From JAVWIF01 sp036639635 (GTDB taxonomy: Bacteria > Bacillota_I > Bacilli_A > Erysipelotrichales > Erysipelotrichaceae): DNA of 39,609 nt. This document shows, in pieces, positions 24,692 through 33,805 of the stretch. Each line of letters starts with the position of its first letter. The stretch's first letter is position 1. The translations under genes and the position numbers were made by a program. Where the stretch lies: the NCBI GenBank assembly GCA_036639635.1, contig JAVWIF010000012.1:1-39609 (forward strand), read 5' to 3'. The notes below the pieces were generated by a model. The model searched no databases and had not been told where the DNA came from. It was given only the letters and a program-made list of their open reading frames with translations.

Positions 24692-27052
24692 ATGAAAACA
24701 CAAGAAAAAACACATGTTGATATCACGATTGGTTTAGTTCAAGAACAAGTACAAGAACGTATACAAAAAGGACTTGTTAATATTCAAAACAATAACATTA
24801 CAAAAAGCTATAAAAAGATCTTTAGCGATAACTTATTAACTCTATTTAACTTAATTAACCTAGTACTTGCAGGGTTAATTATCTTTATTGGTTCCTTTAA
24901 GAACTTATTATTTCTAGGCGTTGTCTTCTGTAATATTATCATTGGTATCTTTCAGGAAGTACGAGCAAAACGTGTCTTAGATAAACTTTCTTTAATAACC
25001 GAAACAAAAAGTAAAGTACGTCGTGATAAAGAGGTACAAGAAATTCATGTAGGAGAAGTCGTTCTTGATGATTTGTTATTACTAGCAAGTGGGAATCAAA
25101 TATGTGCTGACTCTTATATCGTAGAAGGTAAAGTAGAGGTTAACGAGTCGCTATTAACAGGAGAGTCTGATGTCATTATTAAGAATGTTGGAGACCTTTT
25201 ATATTCTGGAAGTTTTATAGTAAGTGGAAGCTGTATTGCTCAAGTGGAACATGTGGGAAAAGATAGTTATGCTCAATCAATTATGGCTGATGCTAAAATA
25301 TTAAAGAAACATAAATCTCAATTACGTGATTCTATTAATGTTATTTTAAAGAGTGTTGGTATCATTATAATTCCGATTGGTATCTTATTGTTTTCTAAAC
25401 AATACTTTATGACTGGTTCTAGCTTTCAATATTGTATCGTTTCAACTGTTGCGGCTTTATTAGGTATGATACCAGAAGGTCTTGTCTTATTAACTAGTGT
25501 TGCTTTAGCAGTAGGTTCTGTTAACTTAGCCAAACATCAAACTTTAGTACAAGAATTGTATTGTATAGAAACCTTAGCACGAGTTGATGTCCTTTGTTTA
25601 GATAAGACAGGGACGATTACTTTAGGAAAAATGCAAGTCGAATCCATTGTCCCTTTAAAAGATAAAAATCACGATCTACGAAATATTCTTGCAAATATTT
25701 GTGAAGCTTTACAAGATGATAACGCTACTGCAGTAGCGATTCAAGCCTATGTTGGAGCTTCTAGTACTACATATTCAATTAAACAAGAATTACCTTTCTC
25801 ATCAAGCAGAAAGTACAGTGCCGTAAGCTTTGATAACATGGGAACTTATAGTATGGGTGCTTATGAGTTTGTAAGTAATGATTTAAAGCCAGAGATTCAA
25901 GAACAGATTCAACAACATGCCAACTTAGGAAATAGAGTATTGGTTCTTGCTCATAGTATTGAGGATATTGTAAATGATCAAATTCATAAAGATAATGAAA
26001 TTATCGGTCTCATTATCTTAAGTGATCCCATACGTGAAGAAGCACCAAAAACCTTGGATTATTTCTTATCACAAGGCGTTGATGTAAAAATTATAAGTGG
26101 AGACGACCCACGTACTGTACATGCTATTGCGCGGAAAGCTCATGTTAAAAATGCTGATAAGTTTATAGATATGTCTACGATTAAAGATGAACAAATAATT
26201 GATTGTGTACAGACTTATACCATCTTTGGTCGTGTTACTCCTGTTCAAAAGAAATTAATGATCAAAGCATTAAAAGATTTAGGTCACACCACTGCTATGA
26301 TTGGTGATGGAGTGAATGATGTCATGGCATTAAAAGAAGCTGATTGTAGTATTTCAGTAGCTGAAGGAAGTGAGGCTGCTAAAAATATTGCCAACTTAGT
26401 TCTCCTCGATAGCAACTTTGCAAATATGCCTAGAATTGTCGATGAAGGAAGACGTGTTATCAATAATATCCAACGTGCCTCTTCACTCTTCTTAGTGAAA
26501 ACAACCTTCTCAACAATAATCAGTATCTTAACCTTATTCTTTCTTCATAGATATCCTTTTGAACCAATTCAATTAACATTAATCTCATCTTTAGCAGTTG
26601 GTATCCCTTCTTTCTTTTTAGCCTTAGAAGCAAACCATTCTCGAGTAGAGGGAAACTTCTTATTAAATGTATTAGGACGTGCACTACCAGGTGCTTTGTG
26701 TGTCGTATTCAGTATTATCTATGTAAACGTACTTTCTTTATTCTTTTCAATAACACAAGAAGAAATGTCCACCATGTGTGTCGTATTAACTGGTGCTTGT
26801 TCTATTGTTGTTTTATATCGAGTATGTACACCTTTCACTAAAAAACGTTTTATCATCTTTACGACTATGAGTGCAGCCTTTATACTAGCTGTTGTATTAT
26901 TTCCAAAGTTCTTTGCCTTAGTAAGACTAGACTTCTTCCAATTTGGACTAGTTGTAGGTGCTTGTGTAGCAATTCCCATTGTTATGGATTTCATCTTTCG
27001 CTTTGGACGTATATTTAAATTAAAAGAACGTATATTACATATAGGTAAATAA
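24692..27052 (+). CDS. Cation-transporting P-type ATPase, CtpE-like
   Basis: From ATG 24692 (behind GAGG) the product is 786 residues; an upstream in-frame ATG at 24650 lies within the promoter. Motifs are TGES (156-159, actuator), PEGL (261-264, in membrane segment 4), DKTGTIT with phosphorylated D304, and GDGVNDVMALKEAD in the hinge. There are about eight to ten membrane segments and no N-terminal heavy-metal domain or CPC motif, so it is not a CopA/ZntA type. PEGL in place of PEGLP or CPC, and overall form, match the CtpE-like group, for which calcium uptake has been reported in mycobacteria. The ion here is not proven. It has its own regulated promoter and terminator. Confidence 0.88.
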   Translation: MKTQEKTHVDITIGLVQEQVQERIQKGLVNIQNNNITKSYKKIFSDNLLTLFNLINLVLAGLIIFIGSFKNLLFLGVVFCNIIIGIFQEVRAKRVLDKLSLITETKSKVRRDKEVQEIHVGEVVLDDLLLLASGNQICADSYIVEGKVEVNESLLTGESDVIIKNVGDLLYSGSFIVSGSCIAQVEHVGKDSYAQSIMADAKILKKHKSQLRDSINVILKSVGIIIIPIGILLFSKQYFMTGSSFQYCIVSTVAALLGMIPEGLVLLTSVALAVGSVNLAKHQTLVQELYCIETLARVDVLCLDKTGTITLGKMQVESIVPLKDKNHDLRNILANICEALQDDNATAVAIQAYVGASSTTYSIKQELPFSSSRKYSAVSFDNMGTYSMGAYEFVSNDLKPEIQEQIQQHANLGNRVLVLAHSIEDIVNDQIHKDNEIIGLIILSDPIREEAPKTLDYFLSQGVDVKIISGDDPRTVHAIARKAHVKNADKFIDMSTIKDEQIIDCVQTYTIFGRVTPVQKKLMIKALKDLGHTTAMIGDGVNDVMALKEADCSISVAEGSEAAKNIANLVLLDSNFANMPRIVDEGRRVINNIQRASSLFLVKTTFSTIISILTLFFLHRYPFEPIQLTLISSLAVGIPSFFLALEANHSRVEGNFLLNVLGRALPGALCVVFSIIYVNVLSLFFSITQEEMSTMCVVLTGACSIVVLYRVCTPFTKKRFIIFTTMSAAFILAVVLFPKFFALVRLDFFQFGLVVGACVAIPIVMDFIFRFGRIFKLKERILHIGK

Positions 27053-27079
27053 AAAAAATGCGCTTGCATTTTTTTTATT
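27053..27079 (+). terminator. Terminator after the P-type ATPase
   Basis: AAAAAATGC and GCATTTTTT pair around GCTT, with the T run as part of and following the stem. Confidence 0.75.
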
Positions 27080-27092
27080 TTGTTGTACACTT

Positions 27093-27539
27093 TTGTTATT
27101 CTTACTAAAGAGAACTACTAAAATTATAAATCTTAGTACAAATAATAACCGTACTCCTAAACAGTTGAATGACGAATATATCATGAAAGCATTGAAATTA
27201 GGCGTAAAAGGTTATATACTTAAACAGAATTTCGATTCCATATTAACTTCATTAGAAGCCGTTTACATGGGACAAAATGTATTTAATACGGAAATTGTCG
27301 CTAAACTACCTGAATTATTCCAAACAAAAAACAATGATATCATGCATTATGATTTAAGTGCGCGTGAACAAGAATTCATATCTTTAGTTGCAAAAGGTTT
27401 AAATAACAAAGAATTATCGCTCGCACTCTATTTAAGTGAAGGTACCGTTCGTAATTATTTAAGCAGTTTGCTCGACAAGTTAGGATTACGTGATCGAACA
27501 CAACTTGCGATATTTTATTATCAAAATATGCAAAGCTAG
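27093..27539 (+). pseudogene. NarL/LuxR-type response regulator lacking the phospho-acceptor half of its receiver domain
   Basis: The frame opens at a TTG (27093) with no good ribosome site; 148 codons follow. The segment DEYIMKALKLGVKGYILKQ (about 36-54) is the last third of a receiver domain, including the conserved Lys of strand 5, and SAREQEFISLVAKGLNNKEL onward (about 90-145) is a complete LuxR-type helix-turn-helix. The first two thirds of the receiver, with the acidic pocket and phosphorylated Asp, are missing; the sequence upstream is the terminator of the ATPase gene. The first ~30 codons contain an odd NNNRTPKQL insert. I read it as an N-terminally deleted gene; a start at ATG 27184 giving a DNA-binding stub is possible. 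No histidine kinase is nearby. It ends nine bases before spoIIM. Confidence 0.75.
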
Positions 27540-27548
27540 GAGAATTAT

Positions 27549-28169
27549 ATGAAATTAGTTAAATTGCACCAACAAGAAGCATACATCTTTTATAAAGAAA
27601 AAATTCGTTCCATATTTTTTGTGACTTCTTTATTATTCGTTTTAGCATTATTAATTGTTGAGCTTGTCTTAAGTACAAACCCTGGATTAGCTACACGCTT
27701 ACTCATTGAATTACGAAATGTATTTAATGCAAAGCAAATCGTTAATGTCTATGGTAATATCAGTGCATTTTCATTAATTGGAAACAATCTAGTCGCAACA
27801 TTCTCATCCCTTGTTTTAGGGATTATCCCTTTTGTTTTCATCCCTGCTTTTACTGCTATTCTAAATGGTGGTGTCATTGGTGTTCTCTTTGGTTCTATAT
27901 CCATTACCACTACGAGTATTCCCTTTTTATTAGCTGGTTTACTTCCTCATGGGATATTTGAAATACCAGCAATGATTCTTTCTGTTAGTTTAGGAATCTA
28001 TATATGTAAAGAAACTACTTTGTTTATTTTAGGAAAACAAAAACACTTTAAACTAAAATCACTTGCCTTCAATATCTTACGTATCTATGGATTTATCATT
28101 GTTCCCTTATTAATTATTGCAGGTCTTATAGAAGCTTATATAACTCCTGTTATTCTAAATCTATTCTAA
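27549..28169 (+). CDS. spoIIM: Stage II sporulation protein M (SpoIIM)
   Basis: The 206-residue protein has about five membrane segments. LAGLLPHGIFEIPAMILS (about 132-149) is the hallmark of the SpoIIM family, and FNGGVIG-like sequence (ILNGGVIGVLFGS) precedes it. In B. subtilis SpoIIM forms the DMP complex with SpoIID and SpoIIP at the engulfing septum and spore. It matches the usual length. TAGGAGAATTAT overlaps the stop of the preceding remnant. The family also includes non-sporulation DUF95 proteins, but spore genes elsewhere in the window favour the sporulation role. Confidence 0.88.
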   Translation: MKLVKLHQQEAYIFYKEKIRSIFFVTSLLFVLALLIVELVLSTNPGLATRLLIELRNVFNAKQIVNVYGNISAFSLIGNNLVATFSSLVLGIIPFVFIPAFTAILNGGVIGVLFGSISITTTSIPFLLAGLLPHGIFEIPAMILSVSLGIYICKETTLFILGKQKHFKLKSLAFNILRIYGFIIVPLLIIAGLIEAYITPVILNLF

Positions 28170-28199
28170 AATAAAAGGTGCAAATGCACCTTTTATTTT
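28168..28199. terminator. Strong two-way terminator between spoIIM and the phosphatase-fold gene
   Basis: AAAATAAAAGGTGC and GCACCTTTTATTTT are a perfect 14-base inverted repeat around AAAT, with T runs on both strands, between convergent genes. Confidence 0.9.
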
Positions 28200-29293
28200 G
28201 GATAAACAATGATAGGAATTTCTAATTCTTCACGCGTACAGCCAGCGTGTGCTCCTAATACTTTATAAGAAGCATCATAAACGAGGTTAACGTTTCCAAT
28301 AGCACATGTTATAAAGTCTCCTAGAAAGCTCTTAAAACGAGGGTGTTCTTGTCCATAACCAAATATGTGCAAGTCAATAGCCTCTTGTTTCGTATAAAGA
28401 GTATACTCATTTTTGAAGTAGGTAAGAAAGCGTTCTTTAAATGTTTCTAGCATCCCTTTTTTTATGTACCAGTTAAGTGTTCTAGACTCTATAGATGGCA
28501 ATTTTTCACAAAATGCTAATAAATCAGGATAATCAACTAGATATTTACATGTTACATCAATATGCCCATGATCTGCTAGTATGACAAGCATCGTATCCTT
28601 TTCTAGTAACTGACTCGTCTGTTCTAACAAGCGTTCATACGCTACTAACATCTTTTTACTTCCAATACTACTAGCACCGTGTTGATGCATATAATCATCA
28701 TATTCATCCCAATAGGCATATACAAAAGTATTTTGTTGCTTATTACTTTCTTCCACTATACGTTGGCACATTTCTTCAAAAGAAGAGACTCCTTGTGGAT
28801 GAAAAGCAGGAAAGATAACATCCGCACGGATGTTTTTTTCATTACACTCCTCAACCATTTGTTTCGTAGGCAGCATTTTGTACGGATAATTCGGTATTTC
28901 AAAAGGTTCTTTTTTGTAGTACTTACGATTTAAAAACATGACAAGATGTTCATCTACTTCTTTAAAGTACTGTTGCCATCCTAGCCAACATGTTTCCATT
29001 GGATATTTACCGCTCAGAATAGAGGTAGTAGATGCAGCTGTTGTTGGTGGATATACACTTTGTAGCGTTTTTAATTGATGTGTATTTAAAAAACCAGTAC
29101 GTTTACAATCACGCTTGATTTGATAAGTACCCATACCATCAATTAATAATACAATGATTTGTTTTGGTTTTTGTTTGTTTAAAATATCTTTCATATCTAT
29201 ATCTTCGCTATGATAAATTGGTAAACCCAAATAGCTACGCAGTGCACTCATGAGTGCTATTACATTTTGTGATTTGTCTACTATGGGAAACAT
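28193..29293 (-). CDS. Alkaline-phosphatase-superfamily (nucleotide pyrophosphatase/phosphodiesterase-like) protein
   Basis: The 366-residue protein has the metal-site residues of the superfamily: IVLLIDGMG (first Asp), PPTTAASTTSILSG with the probable Thr nucleophile, YWDEYDDYMHQHG, and LADHGH, and a final GAHAG motif. It has no signal peptide or membrane segment, so it is probably cytoplasmic. The family hydrolyses phosphodiester or pyrophosphate bonds; the substrate is unknown. The start follows AGGAGGTATTCTAT. It stands 41 bases behind rbfA, after a terminator-like hairpin, so it may be read through from the rimP operon at reduced level. Confidence 0.85.
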   Translation of the reverse strand: MFPIVDKSQNVIALMSALRSYLGLPIYHSEDIDMKDILNKQKPKQIIVLLIDGMGTYQIKRDCKRTGFLNTHQLKTLQSVYPPTTAASTTSILSGKYPMETCWLGWQQYFKEVDEHLVMFLNRKYYKKEPFEIPNYPYKMLPTKQMVEECNEKNIRADVIFPAFHPQGVSSFEEMCQRIVEESNKQQNTFVYAYWDEYDDYMHQHGASSIGSKKMLVAYERLLEQTSQLLEKDTMLVILADHGHIDVTCKYLVDYPDLLAFCEKLPSIESRTLNWYIKKGMLETFKERFLTYFKNEYTLYTKQEAIDLHIFGYGQEHPRFKSFLGDFITCAIGNVNLVYDASYKVLGAHAGCTREELEIPIIVYPK

Positions 29294-29314
29294 ATAGAAT
29301 ACCTCCTAAAACAA

Positions 29315-29336
29315 AGAAAAAAGCAGTCTCCTGCTT
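29315..29336 (-). terminator. Terminator-like hairpin after rbfA
   Basis: On the minus strand AAGCAG and CTGCTT pair around GAGA, followed by TTTTCTTTG. It uses the rbfA stop codon as part of the stem flank and marks the end of the rimP-rbfA unit, perhaps leaky. Confidence 0.65.
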
Positions 29337-29676
29337 ATCCTTTGTTAATATCAAGAATTATCTTTTCAATCTTATTACCTTTTTCTAAAGAATCATCAAT
29401 TTTAAATAATAAACTAGGAACTTTACGTAACGTCATTTTCTTTGCTAATTCGCTACGAATATGTCCTTTTGAGCGATCTAATGCTTTTAATCCTGCTTCT
29501 TCTCTAGCTTTTTGACCAAGGAAAGAGACAAAGATTGTCGCAATTGATAAATCTCCTGTTACTTTAACGTCCGTAATCGTAATAAAACCAATTTTTGGAT
29601 CTTTTAATTGAAATTGAATGATTTCAGAAACTTCTTTTTGAATAATTCCTGCAATTTTATCTGATTTTAATGTCAT
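29335..29676 (-). CDS. rbfA: Ribosome-binding factor A (RbfA)
   Basis: The 113-residue KH-fold protein matches RbfA in length and sequence: KIAGIIQKEVSEIIQFQLKDP near the N-terminus, ITDVKVTGDLSIATIFVSF in the middle and LRKVPSLLFKIDDSLEKG near the end, the usual RbfA signature. It binds the 30S subunit in late 16S rRNA maturation and is important at low temperature. It follows infB by 16 bases at the end of the classic rimP-nusA-ylxR-ylxQ-infB-rbfA cluster. truB and ribF, which often come next, are not here. Confidence 0.96.
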   Translation of the reverse strand: MTLKSDKIAGIIQKEVSEIIQFQLKDPKIGFITITDVKVTGDLSIATIFVSFLGQKAREEAGLKALDRSKGHIRSELAKKMTLRKVPSLLFKIDDSLEKGNKIEKIILDINKG

Positions 29677-29692
29677 TGTTTATCACCTATTT

Positions 29693-31546
29693 TTATTCTG
29701 GTTCTACTTGTTGATCTTCATACGCTTCAATAATATCGTTTATTTTAATATCGTTAAAGTTTTCAATTGTAATACCGCAATCATATCCACTAGCAACTTC
29801 TTTCGCATCGTTTTGGAAACGTTTTAAAGAACCTAATTTTCCAGTATATACAACTACACCATCACGAATTAAACGTACTCCACATTCTTTACGTAAACAA
29901 CCATCCGTAACCATACATCCAGCAATCGTACCAATTTTACTTACTTTATAAATCTCACGAACTTCTGCTTGTCCAATGACAACTTCTTCGTATACAGGAG
30001 CAAGCATTCCTTTCATCGCATTTTCCATTTCTTCTAATGCTTTATAGATAATGTTATGAAGACGAATATCGACACCTGACTCATCAGCTTTTTTACGTAC
30101 CAATGCATTAGGACGTACATTAAAGCCATATACAACAGCATTAGAAGCACTTGCTAATAGAATATCAGATTCTGTAATAGCTCCTGCAGTAGAACGAATA
30201 ACGTTTACCTTCACACCTTGTACTTCAATCTTTTCCATGCTTGCTTTTACAGCTTCCGCACTTCCTGAAACATCGGCTTTAATTATAATGTTTACATCTT
30301 GTACTTCACCTTCTTCAATTTGGCGAGCCAAATCATCTAAAGACATTGCACTACTTGCATTACGTTCTTGATCAACACGTTTAATTAATCTTTCTTCTGC
30401 AATATGACGTGCTTTCTTTTCATCATCAAATGCTTTGAAAACATCTCCAGCAATTGGTACATCATTTAATCCAATAATTTCGACTGGCATAGATGGTTTT
30501 GCTAGTTTAATTTCACGTCCATGATCATCAGTCATCTTACGTACTCTACCAAAAGCAGTACCTACTACTACTGTATCACCTGCATGTAATGTTCCATTTT
30601 GAACCAATAAAGTTGTTACAGGACCTCTCCCTTTATCTAATTTAGCTTCAATAACTGTTCCTGATGCCATTTTATTAGGGTTTGCTCTAAAGTTATTAAC
30701 TTCTGATACTACTAGAATCGTTTCTAATAAATCAGAAACTCCAGTTCCAAGTTTTGCAGATACTTCCGCAAAAATTGTATCTCCGCCCCATTCTTCAGGC
30801 ATTAATCCAAGTTCGCTCATTTCCGTAATGATACGTTCTTTATTAGCTCCTGGTTTATCAATTTTATTAACAGCTACAATAACTGGTACGTTGGCTGCTT
30901 TCGCATGGTCAATGGCTTCTTTTGTTTGAGGCATTACCCCATCATCAGCTGCGACTACTATAATTACTAAGTCTGTTACTTTAGCACCACGTGCACGCAT
31001 TGCTGTAAAAGCTTCATGTCCTGGCGTATCTAAGAAAGTTACTTTCTTCCCTTTTACGTTTACCTGGTAAGCACCAATATGTTGTGTAATCCCACCAAAT
31101 TCACCGGCTGTTACATGAGTTTTACGAATGGTATCTAACAGTGTTGTTTTCCCATGGTCAACATGCCCCATGATTGTAACTACTGGAGGACGATTTTCTA
31201 ATAAAGATTCATCTTCCTCTTCTTCATTCATTTGTTCTTCAAAATCACTTTCTTCAATAATGATTTCTTTATGACATTCGACTTCGAATTCCATACATAC
31301 AAGTTCAATTGTTTCATCATCTAATGTTGAATTTATGGTAACCATATTCCCCATCATAAATAGCAATTTAATAATTTCACTTGCATTACGATTAATTTTT
31401 TCCGCAAGTTCACCAACACTTAGTGGACCATAATATACCATCTCTTTTACAACAACACGATCTTCTTTCACTGCAAAGTTAGCGTTCTTGTTATGGTTGT
31501 TATTGCCTTTTCTATTGTTGTTGCCTCTTCTTTGTTGTCTTGCCAT
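29693..31546 (-). CDS. infB: Translation initiation factor IF-2
   Basis: From ATG 31546 (behind AGGTGATAAT) the product is 617 residues; an upstream ATG at 31570 would overlap ylxQ. A short basic, Asn-rich N-terminus (residues 1-24) precedes one IF2_N domain (about 39-90). The GTPase domain begins at G127 (GHVDHGKTT) and contains LDTPGHEAF and VNKID; two beta-barrel domains and the fMet-tRNA-binding C-terminal domain follow. It brings initiator tRNA to the ribosome. It is at the short end for IF-2, having very little of the long, variable N-terminal region found in Bacillus or E. coli. Confidence 0.97.
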   Translation of the reverse strand: MARQQRRGNNNRKGNNNHNKNANFAVKEDRVVVKEMVYYGPLSVGELAEKINRNASEIIKLLFMMGNMVTINSTLDDETIELVCMEFEVECHKEIIIEESDFEEQMNEEEEDESLLENRPPVVTIMGHVDHGKTTLLDTIRKTHVTAGEFGGITQHIGAYQVNVKGKKVTFLDTPGHEAFTAMRARGAKVTDLVIIVVAADDGVMPQTKEAIDHAKAANVPVIVAVNKIDKPGANKERIITEMSELGLMPEEWGGDTIFAEVSAKLGTGVSDLLETILVVSEVNNFRANPNKMASGTVIEAKLDKGRGPVTTLLVQNGTLHAGDTVVVGTAFGRVRKMTDDHGREIKLAKPSMPVEIIGLNDVPIAGDVFKAFDDEKKARHIAEERLIKRVDQERNASSAMSLDDLARQIEEGEVQDVNIIIKADVSGSAEAVKASMEKIEVQGVKVNVIRSTAGAITESDILLASASNAVVYGFNVRPNALVRKKADESGVDIRLHNIIYKALEEMENAMKGMLAPVYEEVVIGQAEVREIYKVSKIGTIAGCMVTDGCLRKECGVRLIRDGVVVYTGKLGSLKRFQNDAKEVASGYDCGITIENFNDIKINDIIEAYEDQQVEPE

Positions 31547-31554
31547 ATTATCAC

Positions 31555-31848
31555 CTAGCCTTTCAAGCAAGTATGAAGCTTTAACGCAAAGCCTTCATCT
31601 ACTATAGCAACTGATTTCTTGTTGTGATCTCCAATTGCTTGATTCATTTCATCCTCATTCATATAAACATAAGGAATGTTATAGAAGGTACATTTATCTA
31701 TTAATTTTTTCTTTGAGTTGTTACCAACTTCTTCAGAAATTATTACTAAATAAGCCTTTCTAGCACGAATTTGTTTAAATACAATTTCGCCTTTACTAAT
31801 CTTATGAGCGCGTGATGCTAGTCCTAATAAGCCAAATGCTTCACTCAC
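31555..31848 (-). CDS. ylxQ: YlxQ, L7Ae-family RNA-binding protein
   Basis: The 97-residue protein is an L7Ae/L30e-type protein: LLGLASRAHKISKGEIVF at the N-terminus and LVIISEEVGNNSKKKLIDKC in the middle are family blocks for binding of kink-turn RNA. It is encoded between ylxR and infB as in most Bacillota. Its ATG overlaps the end of ylxR by eight bases and its stop lies eight bases before the infB ATG. The Bacillus counterpart is not essential and its target RNA in vivo is unclear. Confidence 0.92.
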   Translation of the reverse strand: MSEAFGLLGLASRAHKISKGEIVFKQIRARKAYLVIISEEVGNNSKKKLIDKCTFYNIPYVYMNEDEMNQAIGDHNKKSVAIVDEGFALKLHTCLKG

Positions 31849-32101
31849 TTTTAAACATCTCCTTTAATGTATCGTACAATTCACTTGGAATACTACAATC
31901 TAAGGAGCGTGCTAAGCTGCGTCTTTTTTGTGCAATTTCCACTGCTTCAACACTTCTTTTCAAATATGCCCCACGTCCGTTTTTCTTTCCAGTCTCATCA
32001 ATTTCAATAAGACCTTCAGGAGTACGCACGATACGTAACAATTCTTTTTTAGGAAGACTTTCTTGCGTTGCTACACATTTACGCATTGGTATTTTTTTCA
32101 A
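31841..32101 (-). CDS. ylxR: YlxR (DUF448) RNA-binding protein
   Basis: The 86-residue basic protein matches DUF448: RKCVATQESLPKKELLRIVR at the N-terminus and the GRGAYLKR block (about 43-50). In B. subtilis YlxR (also called RnpM) has been reported to bind and modulate RNase P. It lies between nusA (17-base gap) and ylxQ (eight-base overlap) in the usual order. The common GRGAYLC Cys is Lys here. Confidence 0.93.
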   Translation of the reverse strand: MKKIPMRKCVATQESLPKKELLRIVRTPEGLIEIDETGKKNGRGAYLKRSVEAVEIAQKRRSLARSLDCSIPSELYDTLKEMFKSE

Positions 32102-32118
32102 TTCATCTTCCCTCCTTT

Positions 32119-33789
32119 TTATTCTTCGTAGTATTTATCGAATTCATCAAAGTCTATTTCATCATGGATCCAATCGTTTTCTTCTGTTTCCTTTTGACTC
32201 TTCGCAATTTCATCTAATTCTTCAGCAGAATAAATTGGTTTCATTTCATAGTCTTTCCCACTTAAATCAAAGGTTGGTTTTCTATGAATTTCTTCTTTTT
32301 CGCGTTCATCGTATTTCTTGTATTTTGGTTTTGCTGGTTTATCATCAGGTCTTGTTTTAACATCTGCTAAGTTTTCAAACTTAGATTTATAAGTTTGTTT
32401 TTCTTTCACATTCAGACCTTCTGTTTTTTGTTTTTCTTTCGCAATACGTGCAGCTATTTCTAAGTCTGTTTCTACACGTTCACTAATTTCTTTTTCAACA
32501 ACTTTTTCTTCAACAATTACATTTTCTTCTTTTGAATCTGTACTTGTTTCTACTTCTTCTACTGTATCCTCTTCAATAATACGTTCTTCTTGGAAACTTA
32601 CACCTGCTTCATGAATACTTACGTTTTCACTAGGCTGTGCACTTTCTTCGAATAGTTCTTGTTGGGCAGCAGCTTTTGCTTCTTGTTGTTTTGCTAAGAA
32701 TTCAGCGCGTTTTGCCATTGCTATATCTTTCCAGTTAATACCCATAGCATCAATATCACTTTCAGATTTAATATCAATTTTACTATTTGTTAATTTTACT
32801 GCCAAACGCGCATTCTTTCCACGTTTCCCAATAGCAAGTGATAATTGGTTATCAGGAACAACAACCAATAAGCCATCACGACGCTCTTCATTAGGAATAA
32901 CAGCCAATACTTCTGCAGGAGATAAAGCGTTCTTAATTAATTCAGTAACGTCTTCACTCCATTCAAAGATATCAATCTTCTCTCCATGTAACTCATCAAT
33001 AACAACTTGTACACGTTGTCCACGTGGTCCAATACAAGCACCAATGGGATCAATGTTTTCATTATGAGAATACACAGCCATCTTCGTACGTTCACCAGCT
33101 TCACGTGCAATTGCTTTAATTTCAATAATTCCTTGATATATTTCTGGTACTTCTTTTTCAAATAAACGTTTTACTAAGGTAGCATCAGCTCTTGATACAA
33201 GTACTTGTGCACCTTTCGTTTCTTTATTTACTTCGCTAATAATCACACGAATAATTTGACCATCGTTATATCTTTCATTTGGAATTTGTTGATTTTTAGG
33301 CATTAATGCTAACGTTTTACCAATATTCACAACACAGAACTTTTCTTCAACAGATTCAATTGTACCAAAGATCATTTCTTCTACTTTATCGCAGTATTCT
33401 TCGTATACAACTAATTTTTCTGCTTCTCTTATCTTTTGTTTCATCACGTTTTTAGCTAGAATTACTGCAGCTCTTCCTAAATCCGCAATACTTACTTCTT
33501 CTTCAACAAGAGCACCAAGTTCTAAATCTTGATTGATTTTTTTAGCTTCACTTAATGATATTTCTAATTCATCATCTTCGGCCTCTTCAACAACAAGACG
33601 TTGTTGGTATACTTTAATATTACCAGTCTTATCATTAATATCCACACGTACTAAGGCATCTGGTATTTCAATATGTTTACGAAATGCTTTTGCTAATGCT
33701 TCTTGTAAAGCGTCTACGACTACTTCTTTTGATAATTGACGATCACTTTCAATGGCTTGCATAGCAGCCATAAAATCTTTTAACTTCAT
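32119..33789 (-). CDS. nusA: Transcription factor NusA with a long acidic C-terminal extension
   Basis: The 556-residue protein has the N-terminal RNA-polymerase-binding domain (1-125), S1 domain (about 135-200), and two KH domains: GACIGPRGQRVQVV (250-263) and LAIGKRGKNARLAVKL (318-333). The core ends near residue 365. About 190 charged residues follow, rich in Glu and Lys, with repeats of VEE/EEK and a DE-rich end (WIHDEIDFDEFDKYYEE). B. subtilis NusA has 371 residues and lacks this tail. NusA controls pausing, termination and antitermination. It follows rimP by 16 bases. Confidence 0.96.
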   Translation of the reverse strand: MKLKDFMAAMQAIESDRQLSKEVVVDALQEALAKAFRKHIEIPDALVRVDINDKTGNIKVYQQRLVVEEAEDDELEISLSEAKKINQDLELGALVEEEVSIADLGRAAVILAKNVMKQKIREAEKLVVYEEYCDKVEEMIFGTIESVEEKFCVVNIGKTLALMPKNQQIPNERYNDGQIIRVIISEVNKETKGAQVLVSRADATLVKRLFEKEVPEIYQGIIEIKAIAREAGERTKMAVYSHNENIDPIGACIGPRGQRVQVVIDELHGEKIDIFEWSEDVTELIKNALSPAEVLAVIPNEERRDGLLVVVPDNQLSLAIGKRGKNARLAVKLTNSKIDIKSESDIDAMGINWKDIAMAKRAEFLAKQQEAKAAAQQELFEESAQPSENVSIHEAGVSFQEERIIEEDTVEEVETSTDSKEENVIVEEKVVEKEISERVETDLEIAARIAKEKQKTEGLNVKEKQTYKSKFENLADVKTRPDDKPAKPKYKKYDEREKEEIHRKPTFDLSGKDYEMKPIYSAEELDEIAKSQKETEENDWIHDEIDFDEFDKYYEE

Positions 33790-33805
33790 CTTATAGAGTT
33801 CCTTT

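Noticed and set aside
27093..27539. Intact response regulator
   Set aside because: The phosphorylated Asp and the first strands of the receiver are missing and no adequate start or ribosome site exists.
32937..33161. Small frames within nusA, topB, scpA, infB and parE on either strand
   Set aside because: They lie fully inside well-supported genes in other frames, have no ribosome sites and no recognisable domains.
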